This document shows positions 30,591 to 39,753 of a DNA stretch of 64,000 nucleotides, one piece after another. Each line of letters opens with the position of its first letter. The stretch's first letter is position 1. This DNA comes from Lachnospiraceae bacterium (GTDB lineage: Bacteria; Bacillota; Clostridia; Lachnospirales; Lachnospiraceae). A program made the position numbers and the translations under genes. Location: positions 1 through 64,000 of the forward strand of contig JAQYDI010000126.1 in the NCBI GenBank assembly GCA_028724245.1. The letters run 5' to 3'. The notes beneath the pieces were generated by a model. The model did not search any database. It was not told the origin of the DNA and saw nothing but the letters and a program-made list of their open reading frames with translations.

Positions 30591-31883
30591 ATGAGCAGCA
30601 CAAACAACACAATCGGACAGTCTGCAGAACAGATTTCCGCCGAGTCAAAATCCGCTGAACAGCATTCCGCAGACCAGCATCTGAACGAAAGCATTTTAAG
30701 CAAAGAAATTCTGGAGGATCAGAAAAAGAACCGCATTGACCACATGACCTACCTGCCCGGTATGGAGGTTCTGGAATCTGATATCATGGATCAGGTAGTA
30801 GCTGCCATGAACGATTACGACTATGACCGCTATACCGAAAATGATGTGCGCCGCGCGCTGGCCCACGATAACCGGACACCGGAAGATTTTGCAGCCCTGC
30901 TTTCACCGGCTGCCCTCCCTCTGCTGGAAGACATTGCGCAGGCAGCCAGAAAAGAAACCCGGAAGCATTTCGGAAACAGTATCTGTATGTTCACACCTCT
31001 CTACATTGCCAATTATTGTGAAAATTACTGCATTTACTGTGGTTTCAACTGCCACAACAAGATCAACCGCGCCATTCTGAACGATGAGCAGATTGAAAAG
31101 GAAATGGCTGCCATCGCAGAAACAGGTCTTCAGGAAATCCTGATCCTTACCGGTGAAAGCCGTAAAAAATCCGATGTAAAATACATCGGAAATGCCTGCA
31201 GAATTGCCCGGAAATATTTTAAGGTCATCGGTCTGGAGGTCTATCCCATGAATTCCGATGAATACGCCTACCTCCATCAGTGCGGTGCCGACTATGTAAC
31301 TGTATTTCAGGAAACCTATAATTCGGATAAATATGAAACCCTCCATCTGGCCGGCCATAAAAGAATCTATCCCTACCGCGTCAACGCACAGGAACGGGCC
31401 ATCCGAGGCGGCATGCGCGGCGTAGGCTTCGGCGCACTGCTGGGTCTTGATGACTTCCGCAAAGATGCATTTGCCACCGGATACCATGCATACCTGCTGC
31501 AGCGCAAATATCCCCATGCGGAAATCGCATTCTCCTGCCCGAGACTGCGTCCCATTATCAACAATGACCGGATCAATCCCAGAGATGTCCACGAAGCACA
31601 GCTGCTTCAGGTGGTCTGCGCTTACCGCCTGTTCATGCCCTTCGCAAGCATCACCGTCTCCACCAGAGAATGTGCACGAGTACGCGATAATCTGGTCAAT
31701 ATCTGCGCCACCAAAATCTCCGCAGGCGTCAGCACCGGCATCGGCAGCCACGCAGACGATATTGAAGCCAAAGGAGACGACCAGTTTGAAATCTCCGACG
31801 ACAGAACCGTGGACGAAGTTTACAACGATCTGCTGAAAAATGACCTGCAGCCGGTCATGAACGATTATGTGTATCTGCAGTAA
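30591..31883 (+). CDS. thiH: 2-iminoacetate synthase (radical SAM)
   Basis: NYCENYCIYCGFNC CxxxCxxC cluster; thiG neighbour. Confidence 0.95.
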   Translation: MSSTNNTIGQSAEQISAESKSAEQHSADQHLNESILSKEILEDQKKNRIDHMTYLPGMEVLESDIMDQVVAAMNDYDYDRYTENDVRRALAHDNRTPEDFAALLSPAALPLLEDIAQAARKETRKHFGNSICMFTPLYIANYCENYCIYCGFNCHNKINRAILNDEQIEKEMAAIAETGLQEILILTGESRKKSDVKYIGNACRIARKYFKVIGLEVYPMNSDEYAYLHQCGADYVTVFQETYNSDKYETLHLAGHKRIYPYRVNAQERAIRGGMRGVGFGALLGLDDFRKDAFATGYHAYLLQRKYPHAEIAFSCPRLRPIINNDRINPRDVHEAQLLQVVCAYRLFMPFASITVSTRECARVRDNLVNICATKISAGVSTGIGSHADDIEAKGDDQFEISDDRTVDEVYNDLLKNDLQPVMNDYVYLQ

Positions 31884-31899
31884 CCGACCGGATCATAAG

Positions 31900-32481
31900 A
31901 TGTCGGACGTCATCGCCGTCACCAACCGCCGCCTGTGCAGCCGTCCCCTGACGGAACAGATAGAACGAATCTGCAGACTTTCTCCCAAAGCCATAATTCT
32001 GCGTGAAAAAGACCTGCCGGAATCGGAATATGCCCTTTTAGCCGAAGAAATCATGAAAATCTGCAGCCGGTACGGCGTTCCCTGCATCCTCCACACATTC
32101 GTGGAAACAGCAGAAAAACTGAACTGCCGGGCAATTCACCTGCCCCTTCCACTGCTGCGCAGATATGCGGCAGCGGAAAGGTGTGGAGAAAGGAAAGTAA
32201 TTGGAACCTCCGTTCATTCTGTTGAAGAGGCAGTAGAAGCAGAAAAGCTGGGTGCCACCTACATCACCGCCGGTCATGTCTATGCCACCGACTGCAAAAA
32301 AGGACTGCCGCCCCGGGGGCTCCCTTTCCTGCAGGCCGTCTGCGAAAGTATATCCATACCGGTATACGCCATCGGCGGAATCCAGATGGATGGAAAACAG
32401 ATCAACCAGAAGCAGATGGACGAAATCCTGTCATGCGGTGCCGCGGGCGGATGCGTTATGTCGGGGATGATGAAGATATGA
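31900..32481 (+). CDS. thiE: Thiamine phosphate synthase
   Basis: AIILREKDLPESEYALLAEEI; TYITAGHVYATDCKKGLPPRGLPFL; IPVYAIGGI. Confidence 0.9.
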   Translation: MSDVIAVTNRRLCSRPLTEQIERICRLSPKAIILREKDLPESEYALLAEEIMKICSRYGVPCILHTFVETAEKLNCRAIHLPLPLLRRYAAAERCGERKVIGTSVHSVEEAVEAEKLGATYITAGHVYATDCKKGLPPRGLPFLQAVCESISIPVYAIGGIQMDGKQINQKQMDEILSCGAAGGCVMSGMMKI

Positions 32482-32531
32482 AACGCATTTTTCGAAAACA
32501 TTGTAAAAACATCTTATTCCATTAAACATAA

Positions 32532-32580
32532 TACCGGAATCGAAAAAGGAACTGACCCCCTTTCGATTCCGGTACTTTTT
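32532..32580 (+). terminator. Terminator after thiE
   Basis: TACCGGAATCGAAAaagg...ccccCTTTCGATTCCGGTActttttt. Confidence 0.75.
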
Positions 32581-32602
32581 ATCCATGTAAACATATCTTT
32601 CA

Positions 32603-33013
32603 TTACCACATCTGACCGATCTGACTAAAATCAATGTACAGATCCTCATAAATGCCTGCTTTGACAGAATCGGAAAATGTACAATCCAGCAGTGTATTCT
32701 GTTCGAAATTATATACAAGAATTCGATCTTTTTCATGATCAACGATCCAGTATTCGCGTACTCCGGCATTGCTGTATTTCGACAGATTGATCATATAATC
32801 CATATTCTTACTGCCGGGCGATACCACCTCAATCACCCAGTCCGGCGCTCCATGGCATCCTTTATCATCCAGTTTATTTACACCGCAGATTACGCTGATA
32901 TCCGGTTCTACATAAGTTTTATCATCGCAATTCAGAAAAACCGCAATCTGTCCATCGATCAATTCCGCCCGCTTCCCATCGGGAAGTGCATATATATCAT
33001 CAATCGTATACAA
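32603..33013 (-). pseudogene. Uma2-family (DUF820) endonuclease-like protein with internal deletion, TTG start
   Basis: YTIDDIYALPDGKRAELIDGQI directly joined to AVFLNCDDKTYVEPDISVICGVNKLDDKGCHGAPDWVIEVVSPGS; the usual intervening segment is missing. Confidence 0.6.
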
Positions 33014-33063
33014 ATCTTTAACTGATAATGCGAACAGCTCCTTTCCTTATATACATCATATTA

Positions 33064-33248
33064 ACAGATATATCCCTCTTGGCTGAATTCCATTTACACT
33101 GGAATTGGTTGGAGACCATTTGAGGAGAAATTGAAGGGTGTCAATGCCCTGTCGGGCTAATTTCCATTTACACATCAGAACTGCTTGCCCAAGCCCCGAA
33201 ACTATCGAGCGTGTGTCAATGCCCTGTCGGGCTAATTTCCATTTACAC
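33064..33248 (-). CRISPR. Small orphan CRISPR array: two perfect 36-bp repeats plus one degenerate terminal repeat, two spacers
   Basis: GTGTCAATGCCCTGTCGGGCTAATTTCCATTTACAC at 33138-33173 and 33213-33248; degenerate copy ending GGCTGAATTCCATTTACAC at 33099; spacers 38 nt (33100-33137) and 39 nt (33174-33212). Confidence 0.8.
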
Positions 33249-33523
33249 CCCTACCCTTCAGAAGCCCTTAATTTATAAGGCTTTTTGAGGCCTTTTTTGC
33301 AGGTATTTTTCAGAATATTCTGATAAATAGCCTTTTTCGGGGTGTTTTTATGTCTTGGGAAAATTTTTCATGTATTTCAACAGTTTTGTGTCATATTTCA
33401 ATTTGACTTGAAATACCTTTTTTCTCTGCCTTCTCGCTGTTATTATTATAATTTTTTCTTTCTGCAGCGTCAAGCAGAGATTTTTTAAGAATTCCGTTCC
33501 GCGAAATTCTCATTACGTTTCAG

Positions 33524-33690
33524 ACTTCCGCCGCTTCATTTCATCCTTTTCAGATAAAATAAAGCTCTGAGCAGTACATAGGAAGGAGACATGCAAAATA
33601 ACATACTATTGTTATCTGTTTCTCTCCCCATACTGTTCAGAGCTTCATTTTGCCGGGGTGATGTAACCTGCGGCGGCAGAAGTCTAAACA
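33524..33690. repeat. ~165-bp long imperfect palindrome (MITE-like or structured RNA)
   Basis: GACTTCCGCCGC...AAAATAAAGCTCTGAGCAGTAC // GTACTGTTCAGAGCTTCATTTTG-type complementary arm...GCGGCGGCAGAAGTC. Confidence 0.6.
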
Positions 33691-33713
33691 GTCCCCCAAA
33701 ACTTTCACATCTT

Positions 33714-35678
33714 CTACCAGATCCCTTTCATCCCCCACACTTCGATCCGCGTAAATTCCTCAGGCCGTTCTGCTTTCAGTTCGAACATTCCGTTTTTTCC
33801 TGAACCGTAATACAGCCTCGTTCCTGCTTCTTCTCCATGATTCAGATACACCTCCACCGTTCTCCGGTCCACAAAAATCTCCACATAGCGGACATTTTTT
33901 GTAACCGCCGGGAAAGTTCTGATTGTTTCTTCTGCCCTGACTCCATTTCTGCTGTTCTCTCCGGTCCGTATAGCTGTTACGCCGTCTTCCCGGATCAGTT
34001 CAATAGAACTTTCTCCGTCCCTTCCCAGTGTCAGGCAGAAGTTGGAATCGCCGGTCAGTTCCAGTTTTGCCAGATAACTGTTGCCGTGGATTCCTGAAAG
34101 TGACACCTCTTTCTGACTTTCCAGACAGATCAATTCATCCTGCAGGCTGTAGATTTCTGATACGGGGTTCATGCACAGACGGTTTTCCCTTACATGCAGT
34201 TCTCTTGGAATGGTCATGCTGCCGTAAGCACCGTTTTTCACTTTGACATGTTCTTCATAGAAATCGGAAATCCATCCGATACAGATCCGTCTGCCGTCGT
34301 GTTCAAAGCTCTGCATGGCGTAACAGCTGCTGCCAAAGTCATACCAACCGGAATTCTGAATTTCGTAAAAGCCATTTTCGCAGGAAGCACCTTCTTCTGT
34401 CCTGCTTACTTTGCTTCCCGTATTCCTTTGTCCGTATTCCCAGTCTCCTACATAATAACGGCACGGCTGCTTCCGTCCGTATTCATCCACATAACACATC
34501 CACGCGCCCACGGCTACATATTTTCCATCCAGTTCGTAAAAATCGGGGCATTCAAAACAGCGGACTCCTTCCGTTTCTTCGATCAGAAGCGGTGCATAAT
34601 AGGTCCAGTGCTCCATGTCCTCGGACCGGTACAGGAGAATGGCTGCTTTTCCGTGAAGGGCGCTGCCCAGTACCATGTACCATGTATCGCCGATTTTCAG
34701 CAGCTTCGGATCTCTGAAATCGTCGCTCACACCTTCGGGTCTCTGCCCCGCAGCGCTCTTATCGATTACAGTTTTCTCCGCTTCAAACCGGAGCAGATCA
34801 CGGCTTTTCGTCATGCACTGAGTTTCCGTCACCTTCGTTTCATCGGGCAGTTCTGCCAGATGCCGGGTCAAATACAGCAGTACTTCATCCTCCAGAACCA
34901 CTGCGCTGCCGGAAAATGCTCCGCCTATGTACCGGTCTGCATGCTCCAGAATCATTTCCTGCGGCTCAAATACTATCGGCAAATGGGTCCAGTGAACCAG
35001 ATCCCGGCTTACCGCGTGCCCCCAGTACATGTTGTTCCACTGCTGAGAATGAGGATTCTGCTGATAAAACATATGGTACCTGCCCTGATACCAGCACAAT
35101 CCGTTGGGATCGTTGATCCAGTTGACAAACGGAACAAAATGATACTGCTCCCGATAGGATGTGTCATAATGTTCCTTCAAAGCGTCCCCTTTTACCGCCC
35201 GAAAATCAGCCGCTCCCGGCACCCTGGACTCATCGGACAGATAACAGATTCCTTCATCCAGTATGTTGTCATTACCACTCAGATAAGCAAACGACACATG
35301 AGCATCCACCGGAATGATTTCGTATTCCGTATCCTTCTTCAGCGGAAAGCAAAGCTTCTTATAATAAGAAGTGCCTGCCTGCTGTTCCATCACTTCGCAG
35401 TCTGCCGCTTCATATTCTGTCATTTCACAGTTTGCCGCTTTACATTCTGCCGCTCCACAATTTGCCTTTTTGCAGTCTCCCGCCTTCCAGTCTGCTTCAC
35501 CTGCTTTGCTGCCTCTGCATTTTACAATAACTTTTCCATTACCAGCGGTTTTACATGTCCCTGCAGCTTTGCTTTTCTCTACGCTTTCGCTTCCATTCCC
35601 GATTTCGCAGCATTTTTCAGCGGCTTCCCCTGAAACCGCAAAAATCTCCAGTTGTGTATACTGACAGGAATTAAACAT
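33714..35678 (-). CDS. Glycoside hydrolase family 32 protein (sucrose/fructan hydrolase-like) with unusual Cys-rich N-terminus
   Basis: FVNWINDPNGLCWYQGRYHMFYQQNP, FRDPKLL, FECPDFYELDG catalytic regions. Confidence 0.92.
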   Translation of the reverse strand: MFNSCQYTQLEIFAVSGEAAEKCCEIGNGSESVEKSKAAGTCKTAGNGKVIVKCRGSKAGEADWKAGDCKKANCGAAECKAANCEMTEYEAADCEVMEQQAGTSYYKKLCFPLKKDTEYEIIPVDAHVSFAYLSGNDNILDEGICYLSDESRVPGAADFRAVKGDALKEHYDTSYREQYHFVPFVNWINDPNGLCWYQGRYHMFYQQNPHSQQWNNMYWGHAVSRDLVHWTHLPIVFEPQEMILEHADRYIGGAFSGSAVVLEDEVLLYLTRHLAELPDETKVTETQCMTKSRDLLRFEAEKTVIDKSAAGQRPEGVSDDFRDPKLLKIGDTWYMVLGSALHGKAAILLYRSEDMEHWTYYAPLLIEETEGVRCFECPDFYELDGKYVAVGAWMCYVDEYGRKQPCRYYVGDWEYGQRNTGSKVSRTEEGASCENGFYEIQNSGWYDFGSSCYAMQSFEHDGRRICIGWISDFYEEHVKVKNGAYGSMTIPRELHVRENRLCMNPVSEIYSLQDELICLESQKEVSLSGIHGNSYLAKLELTGDSNFCLTLGRDGESSIELIREDGVTAIRTGENSRNGVRAEETIRTFPAVTKNVRYVEIFVDRRTVEVYLNHGEEAGTRLYYGSGKNGMFELKAERPEEFTRIEVWGMKGIW

Positions 35679-35710
35679 TTTCTTCCGTCTCCCTTCACGT
35701 GATATTCCTG

Positions 35711-37597
35711 TTACTGTCTCCGGTTCTCAAAATAAATAAACCGGTCAATTGCTTCCAGAATGTCCTTAAAGTCATCTCTTGGCGCCAGATCGATATATCT
35801 GCGCAGAAGCTTCGTTTCCTGATTCTTATATCTTCCATAAAAGATGTCATACAGGTTATGGCCCCGCATATGGATTTTGATCTCCTCCATATGCTGCTTG
35901 ACATCCTCCACCGTTTCCAGATTTTTCCCCAGAACCTCCTGCAGCCGCTGCCCGCTCTTGATTTTATGAAGATATTCCTTCCATTTTTCCAGAAAAATCT
36001 CGTAAAATTCCTCAGGAGAATGAATAATATGAAGCTGCGCCATAATTTCCGGATTCAGAAAATAATTCTCAAATGAGTAATATTTCAGAATCAGTACATT
36101 TTTCTCCGTTACCCGCGGCAGATGATCCACATCCTGAAGATTCCGTTCCTCATAATAACGGCACAGCTGGCGCTTCAGCATCCGGCTGTCCTTGCCGTCG
36201 CCGTCCCGGATCATCAGAAAATTATCCTTCAGATAGACCTGATTCATATATTTCAGATTGGCATATGTTTTGATATTGGTACAGCTGTTGGTGGTAATAA
36301 TGGCTGCCCGGGAAAGATTCCCGTTTTCATCGTACATTTCGGAATAATATTTCTGCAGAAGCAGGGGAAGGCGGCTCTTATCCTGCTTTCCCTCCACAAT
36401 AAATACAAAATCCACATTCATCAGGTCGTTGGCGCTGTATCCCAGATCATCCAGGATCACACTGATATTCGTATTCCTGCGCACTGTGGAACAGCCATTG
36501 TCATCCAGCACCACCTGACGGATCTGCCTGCTGTTGAAATTGGAAAGCAGGTTGGGCGAGTGGGTGGAGAAAATTACCTGATTTTTCCGGGAAAGACGAT
36601 ACAGAATCTCTCCCGATATCTTCTGCAGTTTCGGATGCAGGAAAAGCTCCGGTTCTTCCACGATGATAATGCCCGGGCTCTGCCCTTCTCCCTCCGCATA
36701 CGTTTCCAGCAGAGACAGCATGTAAATACTCCGCATGCCTTTGCCCAGCTGTTCCACCGGGCGCGGATTTTTCTTTCCCTCACTGTAAATCTCCGCCGTC
36801 ACCGACAGCATCCGCTCAATATCCCGGTTCATGGAATACACGATCCGGTCCTGCCCGCCGTTTCGCCGGTAATTTTCATTGACCTTCTTTGAAAATTCAT
36901 CCAGATTCAGCTGATAAAGCTTGTAATCCAGCAGTTTTGCCGTCTCAAAAGCATCCAGCTCCTCCGGCTTTTTCTGATTGATCAGACCGATACAGGAAAA
37001 ACAGTGGTCACAGAGCTTTGCCTGATTAAAAAGGCAGCAGCCGGAACGCATACGTTTCAGCAGCTCATCCTCCTGCAGCAGAAGTACATCCTCCTGAAAC
37101 TGCTTCAGATTTCTCTGAGAATCCATATAGTAAATAGTCGGAAACAGCTTCGGAATACAGCTGTTATTCTTCTGAACACCATCATTGTACCGAACCTTCC
37201 CATCACGATTGGCCGTAAACGTAAATGTCAGATGCCCGTCTGTTTCTGCATTCATATTTTCCTTATAAGAAGGCAGCTTTCTGCAGAAATCCCGGTACCA
37301 TGCATCATACCTGCGATAAGAACTGACAGCACCTTTACTGTGAAGTCCCCGCAGATCTTCCTGTGTGATCAGAAGCTCCACATGGATTTCAATATTGGCA
37401 TAGTCCTCCTGAAAATCCTCCGGCTGTATCTCATAAACACCGCTGACTGCCCGAATCGCATCCAGCACTGCCGTTTTTCCGGTGTTATTCTTCCCCACCA
37501 GGATCAAAGCATTTTCCACATTGGAAATCTTCATTCTGCCGATGGATTTAAAATTGCGAATCTCCAACTCTGTAATCTGCATGCCTGCCGCCTCCAA
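35711..37597 (-). CDS. OLD-family-like ATPase with TOPRIM nuclease domain
   Basis: LEIRNFKSIGRMKISNVENALILVGKNNTGKTAVLDAI (Walker A), IIIVEEPELFLHPKLQ (Walker B), FSTHSPNLLSNF, TOPRIM VFIVEGKQDKSRLPL...MIRDGDGKDSRM. Confidence 0.85.
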   Translation of the reverse strand: MEAAGMQITELEIRNFKSIGRMKISNVENALILVGKNNTGKTAVLDAIRAVSGVYEIQPEDFQEDYANIEIHVELLITQEDLRGLHSKGAVSSYRRYDAWYRDFCRKLPSYKENMNAETDGHLTFTFTANRDGKVRYNDGVQKNNSCIPKLFPTIYYMDSQRNLKQFQEDVLLLQEDELLKRMRSGCCLFNQAKLCDHCFSCIGLINQKKPEELDAFETAKLLDYKLYQLNLDEFSKKVNENYRRNGGQDRIVYSMNRDIERMLSVTAEIYSEGKKNPRPVEQLGKGMRSIYMLSLLETYAEGEGQSPGIIIVEEPELFLHPKLQKISGEILYRLSRKNQVIFSTHSPNLLSNFNSRQIRQVVLDDNGCSTVRRNTNISVILDDLGYSANDLMNVDFVFIVEGKQDKSRLPLLLQKYYSEMYDENGNLSRAAIITTNSCTNIKTYANLKYMNQVYLKDNFLMIRDGDGKDSRMLKRQLCRYYEERNLQDVDHLPRVTEKNVLILKYYSFENYFLNPEIMAQLHIIHSPEEFYEIFLEKWKEYLHKIKSGQRLQEVLGKNLETVEDVKQHMEEIKIHMRGHNLYDIFYGRYKNQETKLLRRYIDLAPRDDFKDILEAIDRFIYFENRRQ

Positions 37598-37890
37598 TCA
37601 ATACCTGTTTCCCGTTTGATCCGCCTGATTCCGCGCTTTCATTTCTGTACCTATTTTAACACACAACTCACCGTTTATCCATCCCAATCCGCAGGAATCT
37701 CCCTCTTCTTCCGTCTGACTCCGAACAGTAACTGCTGTATTCCAACCATTATTCCAATCGCTCAGCCGTATGTTAAATCTGCACAAAATTCTCCTCCGGA
37801 ATATCTTTCACATTATAAAACTTACAAATACCATATAAAAGAAAATTAAAGTGATTTTTTATATAAAACACAAAACAAATAAGTAATTAT

Positions 37891-37919
37891 TTGACAAAAT
37901 TTGGTTATTATGTTATATT
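37891..37919 (+). promoter_or_regulatory. Sigma-A-type promoter upstream of modABC
   Basis: TTGACA-17 nt-TATATT. Confidence 0.65.
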
Positions 37920-38140
37920 GATGTCAGTTAGTTTATTTTCGTATTGTTTAATCTGTTTTTGTTAAATACAAATATTTCCAAACCGTTCTGATCTAAAGCA
38001 TACGCCATGATTGACGGCCTGTTTTTTAGTTTTGAGGGCATTCAAAGCCTTCACATATATTCAGAGAGAACAGCTGCCGCAGCATATTTTCCTGCTGCCC
38101 GCTGCAGCTGCTGCTCTCACGACCAACAAGGAGGGAAAGT

Positions 38141-38953
38141 ATGAAACAAAAGAAATTATTTTCACTGGTAATGATTTTAGGACTGATTCTGACTCTGCTG
38201 TGCAGCTGCGGCAGCAATGATTCAGCCAAACCGGCGGCAGATACCGCCGAACAGACAGAAGCGGTACCATCCGAAACGGAATCTGTACAGACAGAAGCAG
38301 AAACAAAATCTGATCTGTCCGGTCAGACACTGATGATCTACTGCGGAGCCGGTATGCAGAAACCTTTTCAGGAAATTGCAGATGCTTTCCAGCAGGAAAC
38401 CGGGTGTACTATGAATGTCACCTACGCTAATGCGGCACAGATTCAGACCCAGATCAAAGAATCACAGGAAGGTGATTATTTTATTGCCGGTTCTGAAGAA
38501 GAAACAAAACCTGTCGCTGATTTTGTAAAAACCAGCACGCCGCTGGTAAAGCATATTCCGGTACTGGCTGTTGCAGAAGGCAATCCCAAAGGAATCAAGT
38601 CATTATCTGATCTGGCTTCTTCAGATATCGTAACCGTTATCGGGGATCCCCAGTCAACACCTATCGGCAAAATCGCCGTTAAAGCTTTTGAAGATTATAA
38701 AATCAGTGATTCCGTCAATCTGGGTGCTACCACAACAACCGCACCTCAGCTGGCAACCGTCATCTCCGTTGGCGAAGCTGATGCTGCCATTATCTGGAAA
38801 GAAAACTGCAATGCAGACGGTGTTGAAATCTGTGACACAACCGATATGGATGCTTACATCAAAACGGTTCCTGCTGCCCGCCTGACATTCTGTACGGCTT
38901 CAGACGCTGCAAACAGCATCTGGCAGGCTTACGGCTACGAACTGGCACAATGA
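38141..38953 (+). CDS. modA: Molybdate-type ABC transporter substrate-binding lipoprotein
   Basis: Lipobox LLCSCGS; LMIYCGAGMQKPFQEIADAFQQETGCTMNVTYANAAQIQTQI. Confidence 0.88.
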   Translation: MKQKKLFSLVMILGLILTLLCSCGSNDSAKPAADTAEQTEAVPSETESVQTEAETKSDLSGQTLMIYCGAGMQKPFQEIADAFQQETGCTMNVTYANAAQIQTQIKESQEGDYFIAGSEEETKPVADFVKTSTPLVKHIPVLAVAEGNPKGIKSLSDLASSDIVTVIGDPQSTPIGKIAVKAFEDYKISDSVNLGATTTTAPQLATVISVGEADAAIIWKENCNADGVEICDTTDMDAYIKTVPAARLTFCTASDAANSIWQAYGYELAQ

Positions 38954-39753
38954 AAAAAAGAAAAATCTATATTTTTCACCTGATCTGCGGGGCACTCACT
39001 TTGTGTGCCCTGCTGTTGATCGGCAGCAACATTGGTGTTATCATCATACGCGGAACAAAAAGCTTTCCCGAATGTATCTCCCGTCCCGAAACGCTGTTTG
39101 CTTTTGGACTGAGTGTCAGAACCGCATGCATTTCCACTCTTCTTTGTTTTCTGCTGGCGGTTCCTACTTCTTACCTTCTCACACAAACGTCCTTTCCTGG
39201 ATGTCGTATTATGGAGATCCTTCTTGAACTGACCATTTCTTTGCCATACATTGTGCTGGGACTGAGTCTTCTGATACTCTTTTCTTCCCCCACCGGTAAA
39301 TGGCTGAAATCTGCCGGACTTCCTGTTGTTTTCAGTCAGAATGGCATTATCATAGCACAATTGACAGTTAACCTGCCATTTGCTGTAAAACTCATCTCTT
39401 CCGCATTCCGGGACGTGGATCCAAAACTCAGCTATGTGGCCGGACTGCTGGGTGCCGGTCCATTTCAGCGTTTTTTAACCATCATGCTCCCCCTCAGCAG
39501 AAATGCACTGGTCAGTGCTTTTATTCTTCTCTGGTCACGGGCTCTGGGAGAATTTGGTGCCACATTAATGCTGGTCGGTATAACACGTATGAAAACTGAA
39601 ACCCTTCCCGGCAGTATCTATCTGGCCGTCAGTACCAATGACCTGAATGCAGCTCTTGCAAATGCCTTTCTTTTGCTGCTTCTCTCATTTCTTTCTCTGG
39701 CACTGGCCGGTCGATTTGGCAAAAATAAAGGGAAATGGAGGCAATATGAGTAA
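38950..39753 (+). CDS. modB: Molybdate-type ABC transporter permease
   Basis: TM protein; LLGAGPFQRFLTIMLPLSRNALVSAFILLWSRALGEFGATLML (EAA loop). Confidence 0.9.
   Translation: MKKRKIYIFHLICGALTLCALLLIGSNIGVIIIRGTKSFPECISRPETLFAFGLSVRTACISTLLCFLLAVPTSYLLTQTSFPGCRIMEILLELTISLPYIVLGLSLLILFSSPTGKWLKSAGLPVVFSQNGIIIAQLTVNLPFAVKLISSAFRDVDPKLSYVAGLLGAGPFQRFLTIMLPLSRNALVSAFILLWSRALGEFGATLMLVGITRMKTETLPGSIYLAVSTNDLNAALANAFLLLLLSFLSLALAGRFGKNKGKWRQYE

Noticed and set aside
34194-35633. 479-aa plus-strand ORF
   Set aside because: Entirely antisense to the GH32 gene, which has clear catalytic motifs; low-complexity translation caused by the repetitive N-terminal coding region.
35711-37597. Gabija (GajA) defence system
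   Set aside because: ATPase/TOPRIM architecture is similar but there is no adjacent GajB-like UvrD helicase; neighbours are GH32 and mod genes.
37990-38140. Moco riboswitch upstream of modA
   Set aside because: Only a GC-rich hairpin was seen; Moco consensus elements were not recognisable.
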